Positions 24,261-35,567 are shown, counted from the stretch's first letter. The stretch: DNA of 64,000 nucleotides from Sycobia sp. Sy_11 (GCA_018907035.1 JACCIC010000003.1:7795001-7859000); one strand, 5' to 3'. Notes: generated from the sequence alone by a model not told the origin. Numbers and translations: made by a program.

Positions 24261-25689
24261 CAATAGTTCACTGTTAATAGTGAGGCTGTGATGAACTGTT
24301 TTTCAAAAAAACGAAATCTTCAGTTTTTTCAATAATTGAAGTGTTTATTAATACATAGGTATGAATACCTTGCACATATAAAAAATGAATTACGCCGTCC
24401 ATTTCAATATATACTATAATAGTATAATGGCAAAGTAAAGTATTTTTTTACAACGAAGATAGCTGTAAGAAGAAACAGTTTCACTGAAAATCGGGATAGA
24501 AATCTGTGTGAGCAGTTGACAAGATCGACTGATGAAAAATTGCGAAAGAAAAGGCTATAGTTGACTGCAATATTGAAACTGTTGTGTAGTGGATAATATT
24601 ATCTTAGAATAATGTGCTGTCATTTCAGTAAAGGAAGTGTTATTGTGCCAAAAATATGGATATGAATGAGGAGAATAGATTTTATTAGACTTCTCATTGA
24701 AGTGAATCTATATTGCAAACTACACGAAATGTTAGTTTTACAGAAAATTATTTTTGTATTTCAAATGCAGTTCTAGTAAACACGATAAAAAGACTATATT
24801 TAGACTAGAAGATTATTTAATTTTATAATGGTGTTAAATATCTGTTTTCCTAGACTTCAAAATATCTAAATTTTTTTGAAAAACTTGAAAAATGATATTT
24901 TTCTCGATTTATTCTATGTTGCTTTTCATAAATATAAATATTATCTCTCTCTCTCCCTCCCCCTCTCTCTCTCTCTCTCTCTCTCTCATACACACACACA
25001 CACACACACACACACAATGCGATCTATATTTTCTAGCATGTACAAAAGAGTAATTTATTAATACTATGAAAAATATTTGCCTTGAAATACTTTATAAGTA
25101 AAGAATTGGTTTATTTTTGAACTGCGCTAAATGGCAGACAAAAATTGTATCTATAATGTGAATACTGAATTTTAGATTTACTCTTTGTTATCATATGCAA
25201 CTGATGCAATTTGTAAAAAAAATTATTTATTTTGTATTATTACTTTAAGCATACATAAAAAGAATAAATACAATACAAATATGTAATGCCTATTGGATTT
25301 CAGATTTTATGAAAGCTCAAATATTTTGTTTCTATCTTAGAAACAGACTAAAAATTTAGTCGAAATCAAATTGTAAAAATTTATTCTAATAAATCGATTT
25401 TTTATTTACTTCTATAAATTATTTTCCTTTACAATAGGAATATTTAATTTTATTTATTATTTGAAGAAATATTTAAACATTTTTGTACATTTTTTATTTT
25501 TAATATTTTTTAGCAATAATCTTATTATAAACTGAAATTACATATAAATAGATATGTATTTATAAATTATTTATTTATTCGTTAAAATCTGTATAGTCAA
25601 AGTATTTTAAATATGTAATAATTTTAAATAATAAAAATGCATAAAAAATATGTACAAGAACATTTTTATTGCATACTATATAAGCGCGT
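24261..25689 (+). other. 3' region downstream of diaphanous
   Basis: Likely 3' untranslated region followed by intergenic DNA. It starts with a 9-bp stem (24262-24270 with 24292-24300) just after the stop codon, and contains a CT/CA compound microsatellite. No coding content is seen. Confidence 0.5.
24942..25016. repeat. Compound (CT)n-(CA)n microsatellite
   Basis: CT-rich tract followed directly by a CA tract. Confidence 0.95.
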
Positions 25690-25796
25690 AAAAAAGACTA
25701 ATATGGAATTGTGGAGTACCCACATGTCAGTCTGCCAACAGAGGGCAGCTTGGCACGTTAGTTAATTCGTGAGCGACCACACAGGCCTCCGGTTAA

Positions 25797-25804
25797 TATA
25801 TAAG
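25797..25804 (+). promoter_or_regulatory. TATA-box-like TATATAAG upstream of the ribozyme
   Basis: TATATAAG lies 24 bp before the ribozyme's stem III. A start 25-30 nt downstream of the box would fall at the 5' edge of the ribozyme. This is a positional inference in AT-rich DNA. Confidence 0.35.
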
Positions 25805-25821
25805 CCTTTTACCTGGTCTAC

Positions 25822-25906
25822 ATGGCCGCGTCTAAGGCAGGGGTTGCCGGCAATACCTTACTGATGAGTCCAGTCGATAACCCTGGAACGAAACGCACCA
25901 CAAGCC
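25822..25906 (+). ncRNA. Hammerhead ribozyme (type III topology)
   Basis: Self-cleaving RNA motif. Every core position is present: cleavage triplet GTC (25830-25832), CTGATGA (25861-25867) and GAAA (25890-25893). Stem III is GCGT (25828-25831) with ACGC (25893-25896), 4 bp, extended by an outer ATGGC/GCCAT pairing (25822-25826 with 25902-25906). Stem I is TAAGG (25833-25837) with CCTTA (25856-25860), 5 bp, then an internal loop and a small hairpin capped CCGG. Stem II is GT+CCAG (25868-25873) with CTGG+AC (25883-25889), with one bulged A (25887), loop TCGATAACC. Predicted cleavage is after C25832. Stem III is open and stem I closed, so the topology is type III. It is a single copy in this window, so its host element is unknown. 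Activity is inferred. Confidence 0.85.
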
Positions 25907-25980
25907 ATTGCTTTTATTTATAAATATGTACATACAGAATTATAGGATTCCATGAGATACACCCTATAGAATGTCTAATA

Positions 25981-27228
25981 CGAGGGTGGGTCAATAAGTC
26001 TTTAAAAAAAATAAAATAAAAACAATTTTTTTAGAGTAAATTTTTTTTTTATTTTTCAGCACAATCTCCTTCTAGTTCAATACACTTTGACAGACGTATC
26101 TCCAATTTTTTTAAGCCTTCAGAAAAGTATGATTGTGTAGTTCCTCAAAATAAGCATTTGTGTGAGCGATGACCTCATTTGACGTAAACCGTTGTCCGCT
26201 GAGACATTTTTTTAAATTTGAAAATACGAAGTCACTTGGGGCCAGATCTGGTAAGTACGGTGAATGGTCTATCAATTCAAACTTCAATTCCTGAATTTTA
26301 ACCATCGAAACTGCGCACGTATGCATTCGTGCATTATCTTGGAGAAAGAGGGCTTTTTTCTTTAAATAAGAACGATTTTCTTTTATTTCCTCATGTAGCT
26401 GACTTAACAATGGCGTATAATACTTTGCAGTAATCGTCTGTCCCTTTTCTAAATAGTCAATCAGGATAATACTACGTGCATTCCGAAATACAGTAGCCAT
26501 AATCTTTCCAGCTGATTTCAGCATCTTTGCTTTTTTTTGGAGCCCGTTCGCCTTTTATAATCCATTGTTTAGACTGTTCTTTCATATCGGGAGTGTAGTG
26601 GTGTATCAAACTCATCTAGGTTGCGACGCATGCGCTCCAAAGAGCCTTAGAACGCGGTTGCGTTTGTTCTCAGCTGAGAGCAAACGCGGCACCCATCTCG
26701 CAGATATTTTTTTCATAGCCAATTTATTGTGCAAAATTGAAACGACGGTACCTTTTGAAACCCCTGTGGCCTTAACTATTTCGTGCAATTTTATTCTTCG
26801 GTCATTTAACACCATATCATGGATTTGATCGATCATTTCCGGGGTACTCACGTCTACGGGACGTCCTGAACGATATTCATCTTCTCTTGATGTACGGCTA
26901 CGTTTAAATTAATTTATCCAATTGTAAACTGTTGCAAAAACAGGGGTAGATGTGCCATGAACTGAATCCAACTCAGCTTTTATTTCTTTTGCTGGTCTTT
27001 TAAATAGAAATGTTTAATCACCGCTCTAAATTTTTTCAATTCACTTTTTTCCATTTTCATAAGTAAACAAAAGTTATTTACTTTACTTTAAAAACGAAAC
27101 CACTAGATGAATATGGCTGCAACTCTGCCAGATACCTAGTAAGGAATGATTCTTACTAGAAATAGACCATTTGCGATGCTTCGAGCGCGATCTCTTAGAT
27201 TTTCTAAAGACTTATTGACCTCCCCTCG
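25981..27228 (-). mobile_element. mariner element with recognisable inverted repeats
   Basis: The ends carry inverted repeats of 24 bp (25981-26004 and 27205-27228), 22 of 24 matching, with the shared core GGTCAATAAGTCTTTA. TA flanks the left end; the right flank is CA, so one target base may have changed. Inside is a broken minus-strand mariner transposase. About 1.25 kb, the usual mariner length. Confidence 0.9.
26111..27064 (-). pseudogene. mariner transposase pseudogene (DD34D family)
   Basis: Read from about 27064 leftward. The N-terminal start (MEKSELKKFRAVIKHFY) is followed by a frameshift, a stop inside YNWIN*FKR, an open helix-turn-helix part (26851-26612; TPEMIDQIHDMVLNDRRIK), then a loss of roughly 50 residues and a frameshift around the first catalytic Asp. 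The C-terminal half is open (26524-26111) with FLQDNARMHT and SPYLPDLAPSDF: the second and third Asp are present with exactly 34 residues between them. The protein is inactive as it stands. Confidence 0.88.
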
Positions 27229-27995
27229 CAAGTACTAATAGTGTAATGATAAAAATTATAGGAATAGTCCCCTTTCATACGTATGTGTATGCGTGCGCGC
27301 GCGTTTGTGTGATATTTACAGTGAAAATACTTAATTGAATTACTTGAATCTGTTTAAATGAATGAAAATATAGTTATAATAATTATTATTAATAAAAAAA
27401 AAGAAATTACAGAAAATAATTAACAAATAAATATTAAATAATAATTACTAATGTTTATTTTTTAAAATATAACATCTTCGACAACACAGACAACCAGACA
27501 ACTGGTATCATATCCCTATCATCTTGTCCCCAGCCCTTAATACATAATACCAATGTTTAGTGTAATATGCAATATCAGAAGGATACCAAATCAACTAAAT
27601 GCCAGATTACCAGCTAAAAATCATAAAGTATCGTCCATGCAGTATTACAATCTCTACACTCTCATCAGAGATATCAATAAAGAATATCCGTATGTTTTAT
27701 CATCGTTATATACGATTATATGTATAAACAAATAATAACAAATGTGAAATGTGGCACAAATCAGTCAGGCTAGGTCAGGCCACCAGATAGCATTACCTGG
27801 TATTACTGGCAAAAGTAAAGGCTGATGCTACATTGCTACCTGATGTTACCTGATGCAGATGCTACCACGCTACCAGATCTCCGACCAGACCATGTCTGTC
27901 GTCAAGTCAGTCACCGACTAGAGCGTCGTCTACGCGAGCAAATCTATCCGTTATCGTTCCTAAGTACACCTATTTGAAGATATATACATATACAT

Positions 27996-27998
<3 letters not shown>

Positions 27999-28043
<45 letters not shown>
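27999..28043. repeat. (TA)n microsatellite
   Basis: Pure TA tract. Confidence 0.95.
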
Positions 28044-28045
<2 letters not shown>

Positions 28046-30502
28046 GTATCCCAGATATAACTGCTCATATTAGCGGCATGGTATCGGTAAGGAAAAGTTA
28101 TGTGTAAATATTAATATTCATGTAGCTCCATTTTTTATAGTTTTTGCAGTACGGGCCCATGTCTGTGAGCCAATCAGGGCTCAGAGAAGTGGTTTATCGC
28201 CTGAGAGCGAGAAAAAGGAGGTCAAATGAAGGGAAACGAGGCGAAGTCGAACGAACACGGCAAAGACCAGTAGTTATTTTTCCTGTCCATTGTCAACGCT
28301 CGCGTAATTGCTTGGATATACGGCCGCATTGACGAAACGAGGTTCATATTAATATTAATTTAATAATAATTATTTATGGAATGCATTATGTTTTCAATAA
28401 TTGTAATAAATAAAATATCCTCTAAAATTCAAAACTTGATATTTATATTATTTCCTTATTTTTAATGCTTCTAAAGATATTTTGCTGATTATAATTGTTA
28501 TTTCCTTGCTAATTTTTGTACAAACATCGTTTCACACCTACAAATTGAAAGCCATTTACAATGCCGTATAAATGCAACTCATATATTTATACGTACATTT
28601 ATAGATGACGGGCTACTCCGATTGAGAGTCAAGTTCTCCAAAAGTTCTCTTTCGGCTGTCGCCGACCTCTCTTACTTCTCTTCTGTAATCCAACGCCAAG
28701 TAAACAGTACATCAAAGTTCATCTGTAAGATTGTGTGGGCAATAAGAACGAGAGTCGAAGAGAACTGGAGAGAGCTAAAGAAAGCCAAAGAACGTCCAAT
28801 TTCATTATATATTTTTAGGTAATTTTTAGATATTCGCGATATAATATTTAATTGTTCTTTCTTGAGATAAATATTTTTTAATAAATTCTATTGCGCGGAG
28901 GTGAGGACCGCGGGAAGTTTGATTAAAATGTACTTTCTCATAAAAATTTAATTTTTTTATTTAAATTCTATATTATCTTGGAAAATAATCTTCTGATTAA
29001 ACAATGAAAAAAGTAACTTTTGATTTATAATTTAATTTTTCATAAGAATTATATATTTGAGACACCAAAAAGAAAAAGTTGATATGTGCTTTTTGGCTCA
29101 CACTGAACCCTCGCCGGTTCTTTTTGGCTCTCTCTTCTACTTTCAAAGTGGTTCTCTTTTTCTCTTTACAAATGAGTAGTACGTTGTTTATAGATGATAA
29201 CAAGCGAATAACAATCACTTTTTTGATTTTCTATTTCATTACCCATTTTCTAGTCTTTTTCATGCTATAATGGACAGTTCAATTACAATCTATGCTTCAT
29301 TATAAAAATATCATATTTTTGGCGAAAAAACATAATACCTATGTAAACAATTATGTATCCCTGAATATATATTCCTATGGATAATTTTATCCTCTCATAA
29401 TATTTCGAAAATTAAATATTTATTCCGAAATCCATGAAAACTCTATAAAAATCGTGGGTTTTAAATTTATTTTACAAAATAAAAAAAGTTCTAAAAAGAT
29501 AAAAGCAAAATCATAGAACATATCAAAATACATATTATTTTGTCCTATGAATTTTTCCAGTACAAACTATATTTTTGCCAAAAACTTTAAAAGCTCCGTT
29601 TCGTGATCCTCTGAACAATTCTAAGTTTATATGAAATACAAATACTTTCGAAGACATTATTCTTGAGGAATGTTGATTGTAGAAAATAAACGAATGGTAT
29701 AAGAAAATGTATTTTGATAAGATATACAACTATTGTCTAAAATATTTTTTGTAATTAAGTACACTGAAACAAAATTGGATAATTGTAAATAAATACATTT
29801 CTTCAAATCCAAAGAACGAAATATTTCTTTAATATAAACAACTTTTAATATAAATTTAAATGCATTAAACGATTTAGTTGATACGAAATTTTTTTAATTA
29901 AACAAAAAAAACTTATTAATTGTCCAATAAGAAATTATTGAAATTCACTAAATGAAATGAATAAACCAATTGTTTAATTAAAAAGGCATGTATGTAAATG
30001 AGCAATATTTTAAATTAAAGGAAATGCCTATAGAAACACAATATAATATAGCTGATTACTGTATTTATTAATTGAAAATTATAACAATAAAGAACATTTT
30101 TTCGTCTGATATTATGTCCTAAAACATCATGCATTTTTCACTAATGTGCACCTTTTCAGAAACAAAATTTTCTTTTTGATTCTTGATTAAATCTTTTTGA
30201 TTTTTATGTAAAACATTCAAAGTATTATATTTAATTTCTAATGATTCTTATTCTATGTATGGAATATGTATGAAATCTATATGGATATGGATCTATATCC
30301 ATAGATCGTCTATATGCATATATTTCATCCATATACATATGTATGGTTATTCATACAATTTTCATTGTGAATACTGAAATGTCGGTAGTGCAGAAGATTG
30401 ATTTTAGTTCTCTAACTTGACGCAAAATTTTTCTCTATGAGGCGCATCGATCGATTCGGACTTCCGGCAATTGTGAGGAGTCCTCGTCAGCTATCGTGGC
30501 TG

Positions 30503-30517
30503 TTAGGTTAGGTTAGG
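30503..30517 (+). repeat. Three tandem TTAGG units
   Basis: TTAGG is the common insect telomere repeat. Three units within a chromosome arm are short enough to be chance or a repair scar. Confidence 0.7.
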
Positions 30518-30680
30518 TTGTGATCGTCTAAACGTCTGATCTGGTCTGATGTTACCAGATTTTACCAGAAACAGAGATGTTACCAAATGTTACCGTGTTG
30601 CCGTGTATATGAACAGATATGAATCGTACAGCGTGAACCGTGGTTGCATTGTACTTGATTGTACCTTTGTACCAGACTGC

Positions 30681-30735
<55 letters not shown>
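30681..30735. repeat. (TA)n microsatellite
   Basis: Pure TA tract. Confidence 0.95.
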
Positions 30736-30738
<3 letters not shown>

Positions 30739-31132
30739 CAGATATAAGCTCAAATGCTCAATAGTCAATACTATATACTATTTGCTATTGCCAGCTATTG
30801 CTATATTCGTCAGCTACCGCGCGGTTTGGTTCATATCGTAAATTACGAATATTATAACGAAAAATAATAATATAAATTAAAAGTATTCTAAAAATAATTT
30901 AAAATAAAAGAAGAGTTATCGAGATCTACATAAATTATCGATATAGAAGATACTTACAATGATATAATATCTAATTTAGTGTACAGAGATTAATTCTACT
31001 TAACCTTAATAGAAGTGTAAACGTTATTCTAATTGCAATGCAGCCATATCACTAATAGTATAAATTTTATATTTATTGTTACTACGAAAAGAAGTAATGT
31101 GAAAAAATATTTATTTACTGTTTATGCTAAAA

Positions 31133-32269
31133 ATGTCTCTGTACGACGACTTTGACAAACATCGGAATTCGGAAAAAGTAGCAGGATGGTCGTCTGGAAT
31201 TAAATTATTACAATCGCAACTTCAACTCAAAAAAGCTGCAAATCCGCACGTAAAAAAAGATCAGAACAAAAAAGTATCGGCTGTATTAGCACCTGTTATA
31301 GACTTAAAGTCGAAAACTCGTGATATTGAAAAAGATGAGGATGGAGGCAATAAATATTTTTCTAATAACACAAATAATACAATTGGAGGAGAGTTCGATT
31401 GGAACGTGAAAAATGAATATGATCCTTCTTGGCCTAATGAATATGAAAAAGTAGTAAAGGAATTAAGAGACATACGTGATCGTGAACATGATCAAGAATC
31501 TGAAAATCGAAAACGTAGAAGAGAAGCCAGTCATTTTGAAGAGAATCAAATGTCAAATATAGCTGCTCTTAATTCTGTTGAAAGAGATGAAGAACGTACT
31601 ACTTTTAGAAGTAACCCTGCAGGTGCGACTATTGCTCCACCACCATCATTACAGGAAACGCCTGAAATTATACCTCAGCCTCCAGCCCCACGACCAAGTT
31701 TAAATCAAGGGTATGCAACATCATCTGTAGCAGCAAAAATAATGGCTAAATATGGCTTTAAAGAAGGTCAGGGCCTCGGGAAGAAAGAGCAAGGAATGTC
31801 TGTTGCGTTACAAGTAGAAAAAACCAGCAAAAGGGGGGGTAGGATTGTAAGCGAAAAAGAACAATTAATGCCACCTCCACCCCTTAATCCATCGCCACCT
31901 TCCAATTCTGAAGTTCATAATTCACCTACACAAAATCAAGAAGAACCAAGTATTACCGAAATAATGAAATCACCAAGTAAAGTTGTTTTATTAAGAAATA
32001 TGGTTGGACCTGGTGAAGTTGATGATGATCTAGAACCTGAAGTTAAAGATGAATGTAATGTAAAATACGGTGATGTGACTCGTGTAGTAATTCATGAAGT
32101 GATTGATGCTCAACCAGAGGAGGCTGTAAGGATTTTTGTTGAATTTAAGAGGATCGAAAGTGCTATTAAAGCCGTTGTAGATTTAAATGGACGTTTTTTT
32201 GGTGGCAGACAAGTCAAAGCTGGCTTCTATTCCATAGAAAAATTAAATAATTTTCAATTGTTAGATTGA
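31133..32269 (+). CDS. RBM17: Splicing factor 45 (RBM17/SPF45)
   Basis: Nuclear spliceosome-associated protein that takes part in 3' splice-site choice through its UHM domain. Uninterrupted 378-codon frame. The start MSLYDDF is the family's usual N-terminus and is preferred to an in-frame ATG 9 bases upstream. Visible parts: conserved N-terminus (GIKLLQSQLQLKKA, VLAPVIDLK), YDPSWPNEYEKVVK, charged region, proline-rich segment near 165-190, G-patch at about 196-240 (AKIMAKYGFKEGQGLGKKEQG), and a C-terminal UHM/RRM at about 282-372 (KVVLLRNMVGPGEVDDDLE) with the R-x-F motif in LNGRFFGGR that binds ULM tryptophans. Slightly shorter than the human protein (401). The coding region is intronless; a 5' leader exon upstream is possible. 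AATAAA signals follow within about 25 bases of the stop. Confidence 0.96.
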   Translation: MSLYDDFDKHRNSEKVAGWSSGIKLLQSQLQLKKAANPHVKKDQNKKVSAVLAPVIDLKSKTRDIEKDEDGGNKYFSNNTNNTIGGEFDWNVKNEYDPSWPNEYEKVVKELRDIRDREHDQESENRKRRREASHFEENQMSNIAALNSVERDEERTTFRSNPAGATIAPPPSLQETPEIIPQPPAPRPSLNQGYATSSVAAKIMAKYGFKEGQGLGKKEQGMSVALQVEKTSKRGGRIVSEKEQLMPPPPLNPSPPSNSEVHNSPTQNQEEPSITEIMKSPSKVVLLRNMVGPGEVDDDLEPEVKDECNVKYGDVTRVVIHEVIDAQPEEAVRIFVEFKRIESAIKAVVDLNGRFFGGRQVKAGFYSIEKLNNFQLLD

Positions 32270-33551
32270 TGTTTGGTTCATATAAAAATAAATAAATTAC
32301 TAAAATATTCACATTGTATTAATTTTTTAATAATAGTATGGTCGCATTGAACAAGTCAATTGTTCATCTTTGTAAAAATAACTAAATTTTTATTCTCAAA
32401 TAAACTTATGTAACATATATTTCAATAAAGTCATTTTTGTATACTATAAGGTATCTTTAATTATTCTCTTAATTATATAACAAGTAATAAATAAATTGAT
32501 TTATAAAAAATAACTTTAATATGGTTTTCTTTCATTCATAAACTTCACATTAAATTAATACATTGATTAATGTATAATAAATTTTTTATATATAATAAAC
32601 ATTTTGTATATTATATATTAATATTCATAATTATACATATATTAAGTACAATAAAAAAATATGATTTTAATTATTGCTTTTTTTTACAAGATTAAATAAA
32701 TGTCATAAGTCTCTATATTTTACATAAATAAGTATAACATATTGGAATTATTGTCTAATTATTGAGTTCTATTTAAATATACGCTTGTATAAATTTAATT
32801 AATTTATTAGAATTTTGACTTAAAAATTAAAGGCTTGATCTAATTAAATTTAATTTTATTAATTTTGATATAAAAATCAAATTGAATGAAAGTTTAAAGT
32901 TAAAATTAAAATTATTTTCTTTAAAATTAACTTGTTTGAAAATATATTTTTAATAAAAATTTACAGAATTTAGAAAATAAAAGAAACTTTTTATGATAAA
33001 TTACAATTATTCAAATATAAATACCTAAATGAATAAATAATTAAATATCCGTACTTGCGCACTACTCGTTATTTTGCTTTCTTCGGTTCCGTATTTTTCA
33101 TGACATGCGCATTACGCAGTGCGACTGCAATCAGATTGCAACCGTTGCAGATGTGCAAGTGCAATTGGAAGCGAGCTTGCCAGACGTAAGTTTGTAATAA
33201 ACCTTATGTAGGTTTACTGATAAACTTCAGAAATGTCAATAGCGGTCGTCTTGACATTTTTCTAGTGGCTTCGTTCATCGAGACAAGTAAGATCTGTAAT
33301 AACTTATATTGCCTATATCATGAATCTTTATAGACAAATATTATCATAATGCAATGCTTGGCTTTTTCTTTTTTGAAAATCAGTCATTACTTTTTTTTTT
33401 AGGAAAAAAGTGAATGAGCATCCTTAGGAATATATATATATATATGTGTGTGTGTGCGTCTTTTATCAAATATTTGATAGGACATTTTTCACATATATAG
33501 ATTATTCATCATATTCAGCATTTTTTATTTATATCGACAAATTTTCTATAG

Positions 33552-33610
<59 letters not shown>

Positions 33611-34289
33611 TTGCATTTATATTTTGTAATGAATTAAGTTGAAATACTTTATTTTTTGTATTCTAATAGACATCCTGTATTCACATTACTTATATTGTTC
33701 ATTATGAATCAATAAATCGTTTAAAAACTCAAAATATCATTTTTTATTAGTTTTCTGAACCACTATCTGATTCGATAGACTCGTCAATTGCAACCAATTT
33801 TTCTACTCATGTGTTTGACAATAGAGTTTGATATATCACTCATTATAATCTGCACAGGTCGCATTTACTCTTAGGCTGCAATTTTTCCCTTGTTTTAGAA
33901 TATATATTTTACTTTACATTGGAGTATTTTTATTTCGTAGAATTATTTTATTAAGCGTGTATAAAAATAATAAATAAAATGTAATACTACTGAGTAATCA
34001 TGTAGATCTATTGAAAAACATTAAAAAATGTGTTGTATCCTTTTAAAAGATCTGAATTTTTGTACACGGACCGCTAAAAAATAGTTGATTAGTATATAAT
34101 TTTTCTCTAATTTCTTCCACCTTCTTGTACCTGCATTATTATTGAACGATTTCTAACAATATTGCAACAAGGTAAGTTTTTCTCCATATATACACAGATG
34201 GTATGTATATAGAATGAAATATATTTTCTTTGTTCTTGCAATATAATTAATTATTACTTTTGTAATTAATTTTAATATTTGCCTTTCAG
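32270..34289. other. RBM17-SLC10A7 intergenic region with possible SLC10A7 leader exons
   Basis: Mostly AT-rich. A GC-richer piece at about 33050-33186, with a palindrome-like CGCATTACGCAGTGCG, ends at a good donor (GTAAGT at 33187). A second donor (GTAAGT at 34172) precedes the acceptor CCTTTCAG ending at 34289. These fit a promoter and non-coding first exon(s) of the transporter gene. A TA tract lies at about 33557-33609. Confidence 0.45.
33557..33609. repeat. (TA)n microsatellite
   Basis: Pure TA tract. Confidence 0.95.
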
Positions 34290-34293
34290 GTTA

Positions 34294-34308
34294 ATGATTA
34301 TTAAATGA
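34294..34308 (+). promoter_or_regulatory. Upstream mini-ORF overlapping the SLC10A7 start
   Basis: ATG ATT ATT AAA TGA ends inside the main start codon through an ATGA overlap (34305-34308). If the leader exon begins at 34290, this four-codon uORF is the first ATG met by a scanning ribosome and would demand leaky scanning or reinitiation. Confidence 0.5.
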
Positions 34309-35511
34309 AGGTTGATACAGAAAACAATCAGCCATTGATAATTACCGTTTCGAATAAAAAGAAAGTAAAGAGAAAATCCGTCTTGTATCGTTATAAATTC
34401 TTTGCGTGTATGAACTTATGTATGATACTGGCCTTTTTTACGTCCAACTTAGGAGGATCTAAGGGTTCGTTTATATACAAAGTTTAATAATATTTAATTT
34501 TGTTATGTAGCTTGGAAATTTGAACAAATTCCTATAAATTGTGCAGGAAAATTTTTTTTTCCACTAAATTTGAATCAGTGGGAACTAATGTTAATGTAAC
34601 TTAATGAAAAATTGATTACAAATAGTAGTTTTTTCAAATTGCAGTGGTTTCCGCCAATTCGAATTTAGTGAAAAAAATAGTTTTTGCAGATTTATTAGAT
34701 ATACCATCATTATTTAATATTGTTTTTATGATTATTATCAAGATAATATTGCTATTATTCTTGTTTTCATTAAAATTATTTAAAAAATCGATCTCTTGTT
34801 TACGTATTTTTTTCTATAACGTCCTTTAAATATATGTAAAACTAAATTTTAGTTATACAGATTTTTATCCTTCATTTATATAAATATATATATATTTATG
34901 ATTATAAAGCATCATCATTATTGTAAGATAAAGAACAAATTTGCAACATAATAGTGCAATTTATATATCTTTTCTAATGTCAAATTAACTTTGTACACAG
35001 GAATAATAAATGGCAACTTCGTAACTTGGTATTTCACGGTTCCATTAATTTTTCTCGAAGCTGGTTTCTGTTGTAATTACAGAGCTTTATTATCAGTACT
35101 GGGCAATGGCTATTTGCTCTCCTTTCTGATGCTGTTCATTTACGTTTTGATTCCAATTTTAGCGAAGGTTGGCAGCTACTGTTTGAGCAACATTGGAGTT
35201 AACGATCGTTTGCTCAAAGGAATAGAAGTAATAAAAAAAAAAACAAGATAAATTTATATTATTTAATGCATTAACGAAAAACTCTCGCATAATTTCTCAC
35301 TTAAGGTCCTGCATTGTCTACCCCCTCCGTTTAGTACAAGCCTTGCCCTAAGTCGGATAGCACATGCGGATATCCCTACGAGCGTCGTAACGATTCTAAC
35401 ATGCCATTTTGGAGGTTTATTGTTATCACCAATTTTACTGTATACAATGGTAAAAATAATGAAAATATATCTCTTAACCATATAAGTTTTAGTCATATTA
35501 CACGATTCGAA

Positions 35512-35567
<56 letters not shown>

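Larger units (their letters stand above)
27229..31132. other. Intergenic region between the mariner and RBM17
   Basis: No gene recognised. It contains blocks rich in TACCAGAT / GATGTTACC words (about 27760-27890 and 30535-30600), TA tracts at about 28000 and 30690, three tandem TTAGG units (30503-30517) and a CCAAT-like GCCAATCAG near 28168. GC-richer pieces at 28140-28330 and 28600-28800 have no recognisable coding content. Some of this may be promoter or leader of RBM17. Confidence 0.45.

Noticed and set aside
24527..24550. CTGATGA followed by GCGAAAG, a possible second hammerhead
   Set aside because: The intervening bases cannot form stem II and no stem I or III partner is present.
27553..27735. 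60-codon open frame in the mariner-RBM17 gap
   Set aside because: Short, unrecognised, no splice context.
34644..34829. Hydrophobic open frame between the first two SLC10A7 exons
   Set aside because: Exons 34305-34464 and 35001-35227 already join in phase and match the family without a gap; this lies in the intron.
35263..35496. Minus-strand open frame of 77 codons
   Set aside because: Shadow of the SLC10A7 exon at 35306-35449 on the other strand.
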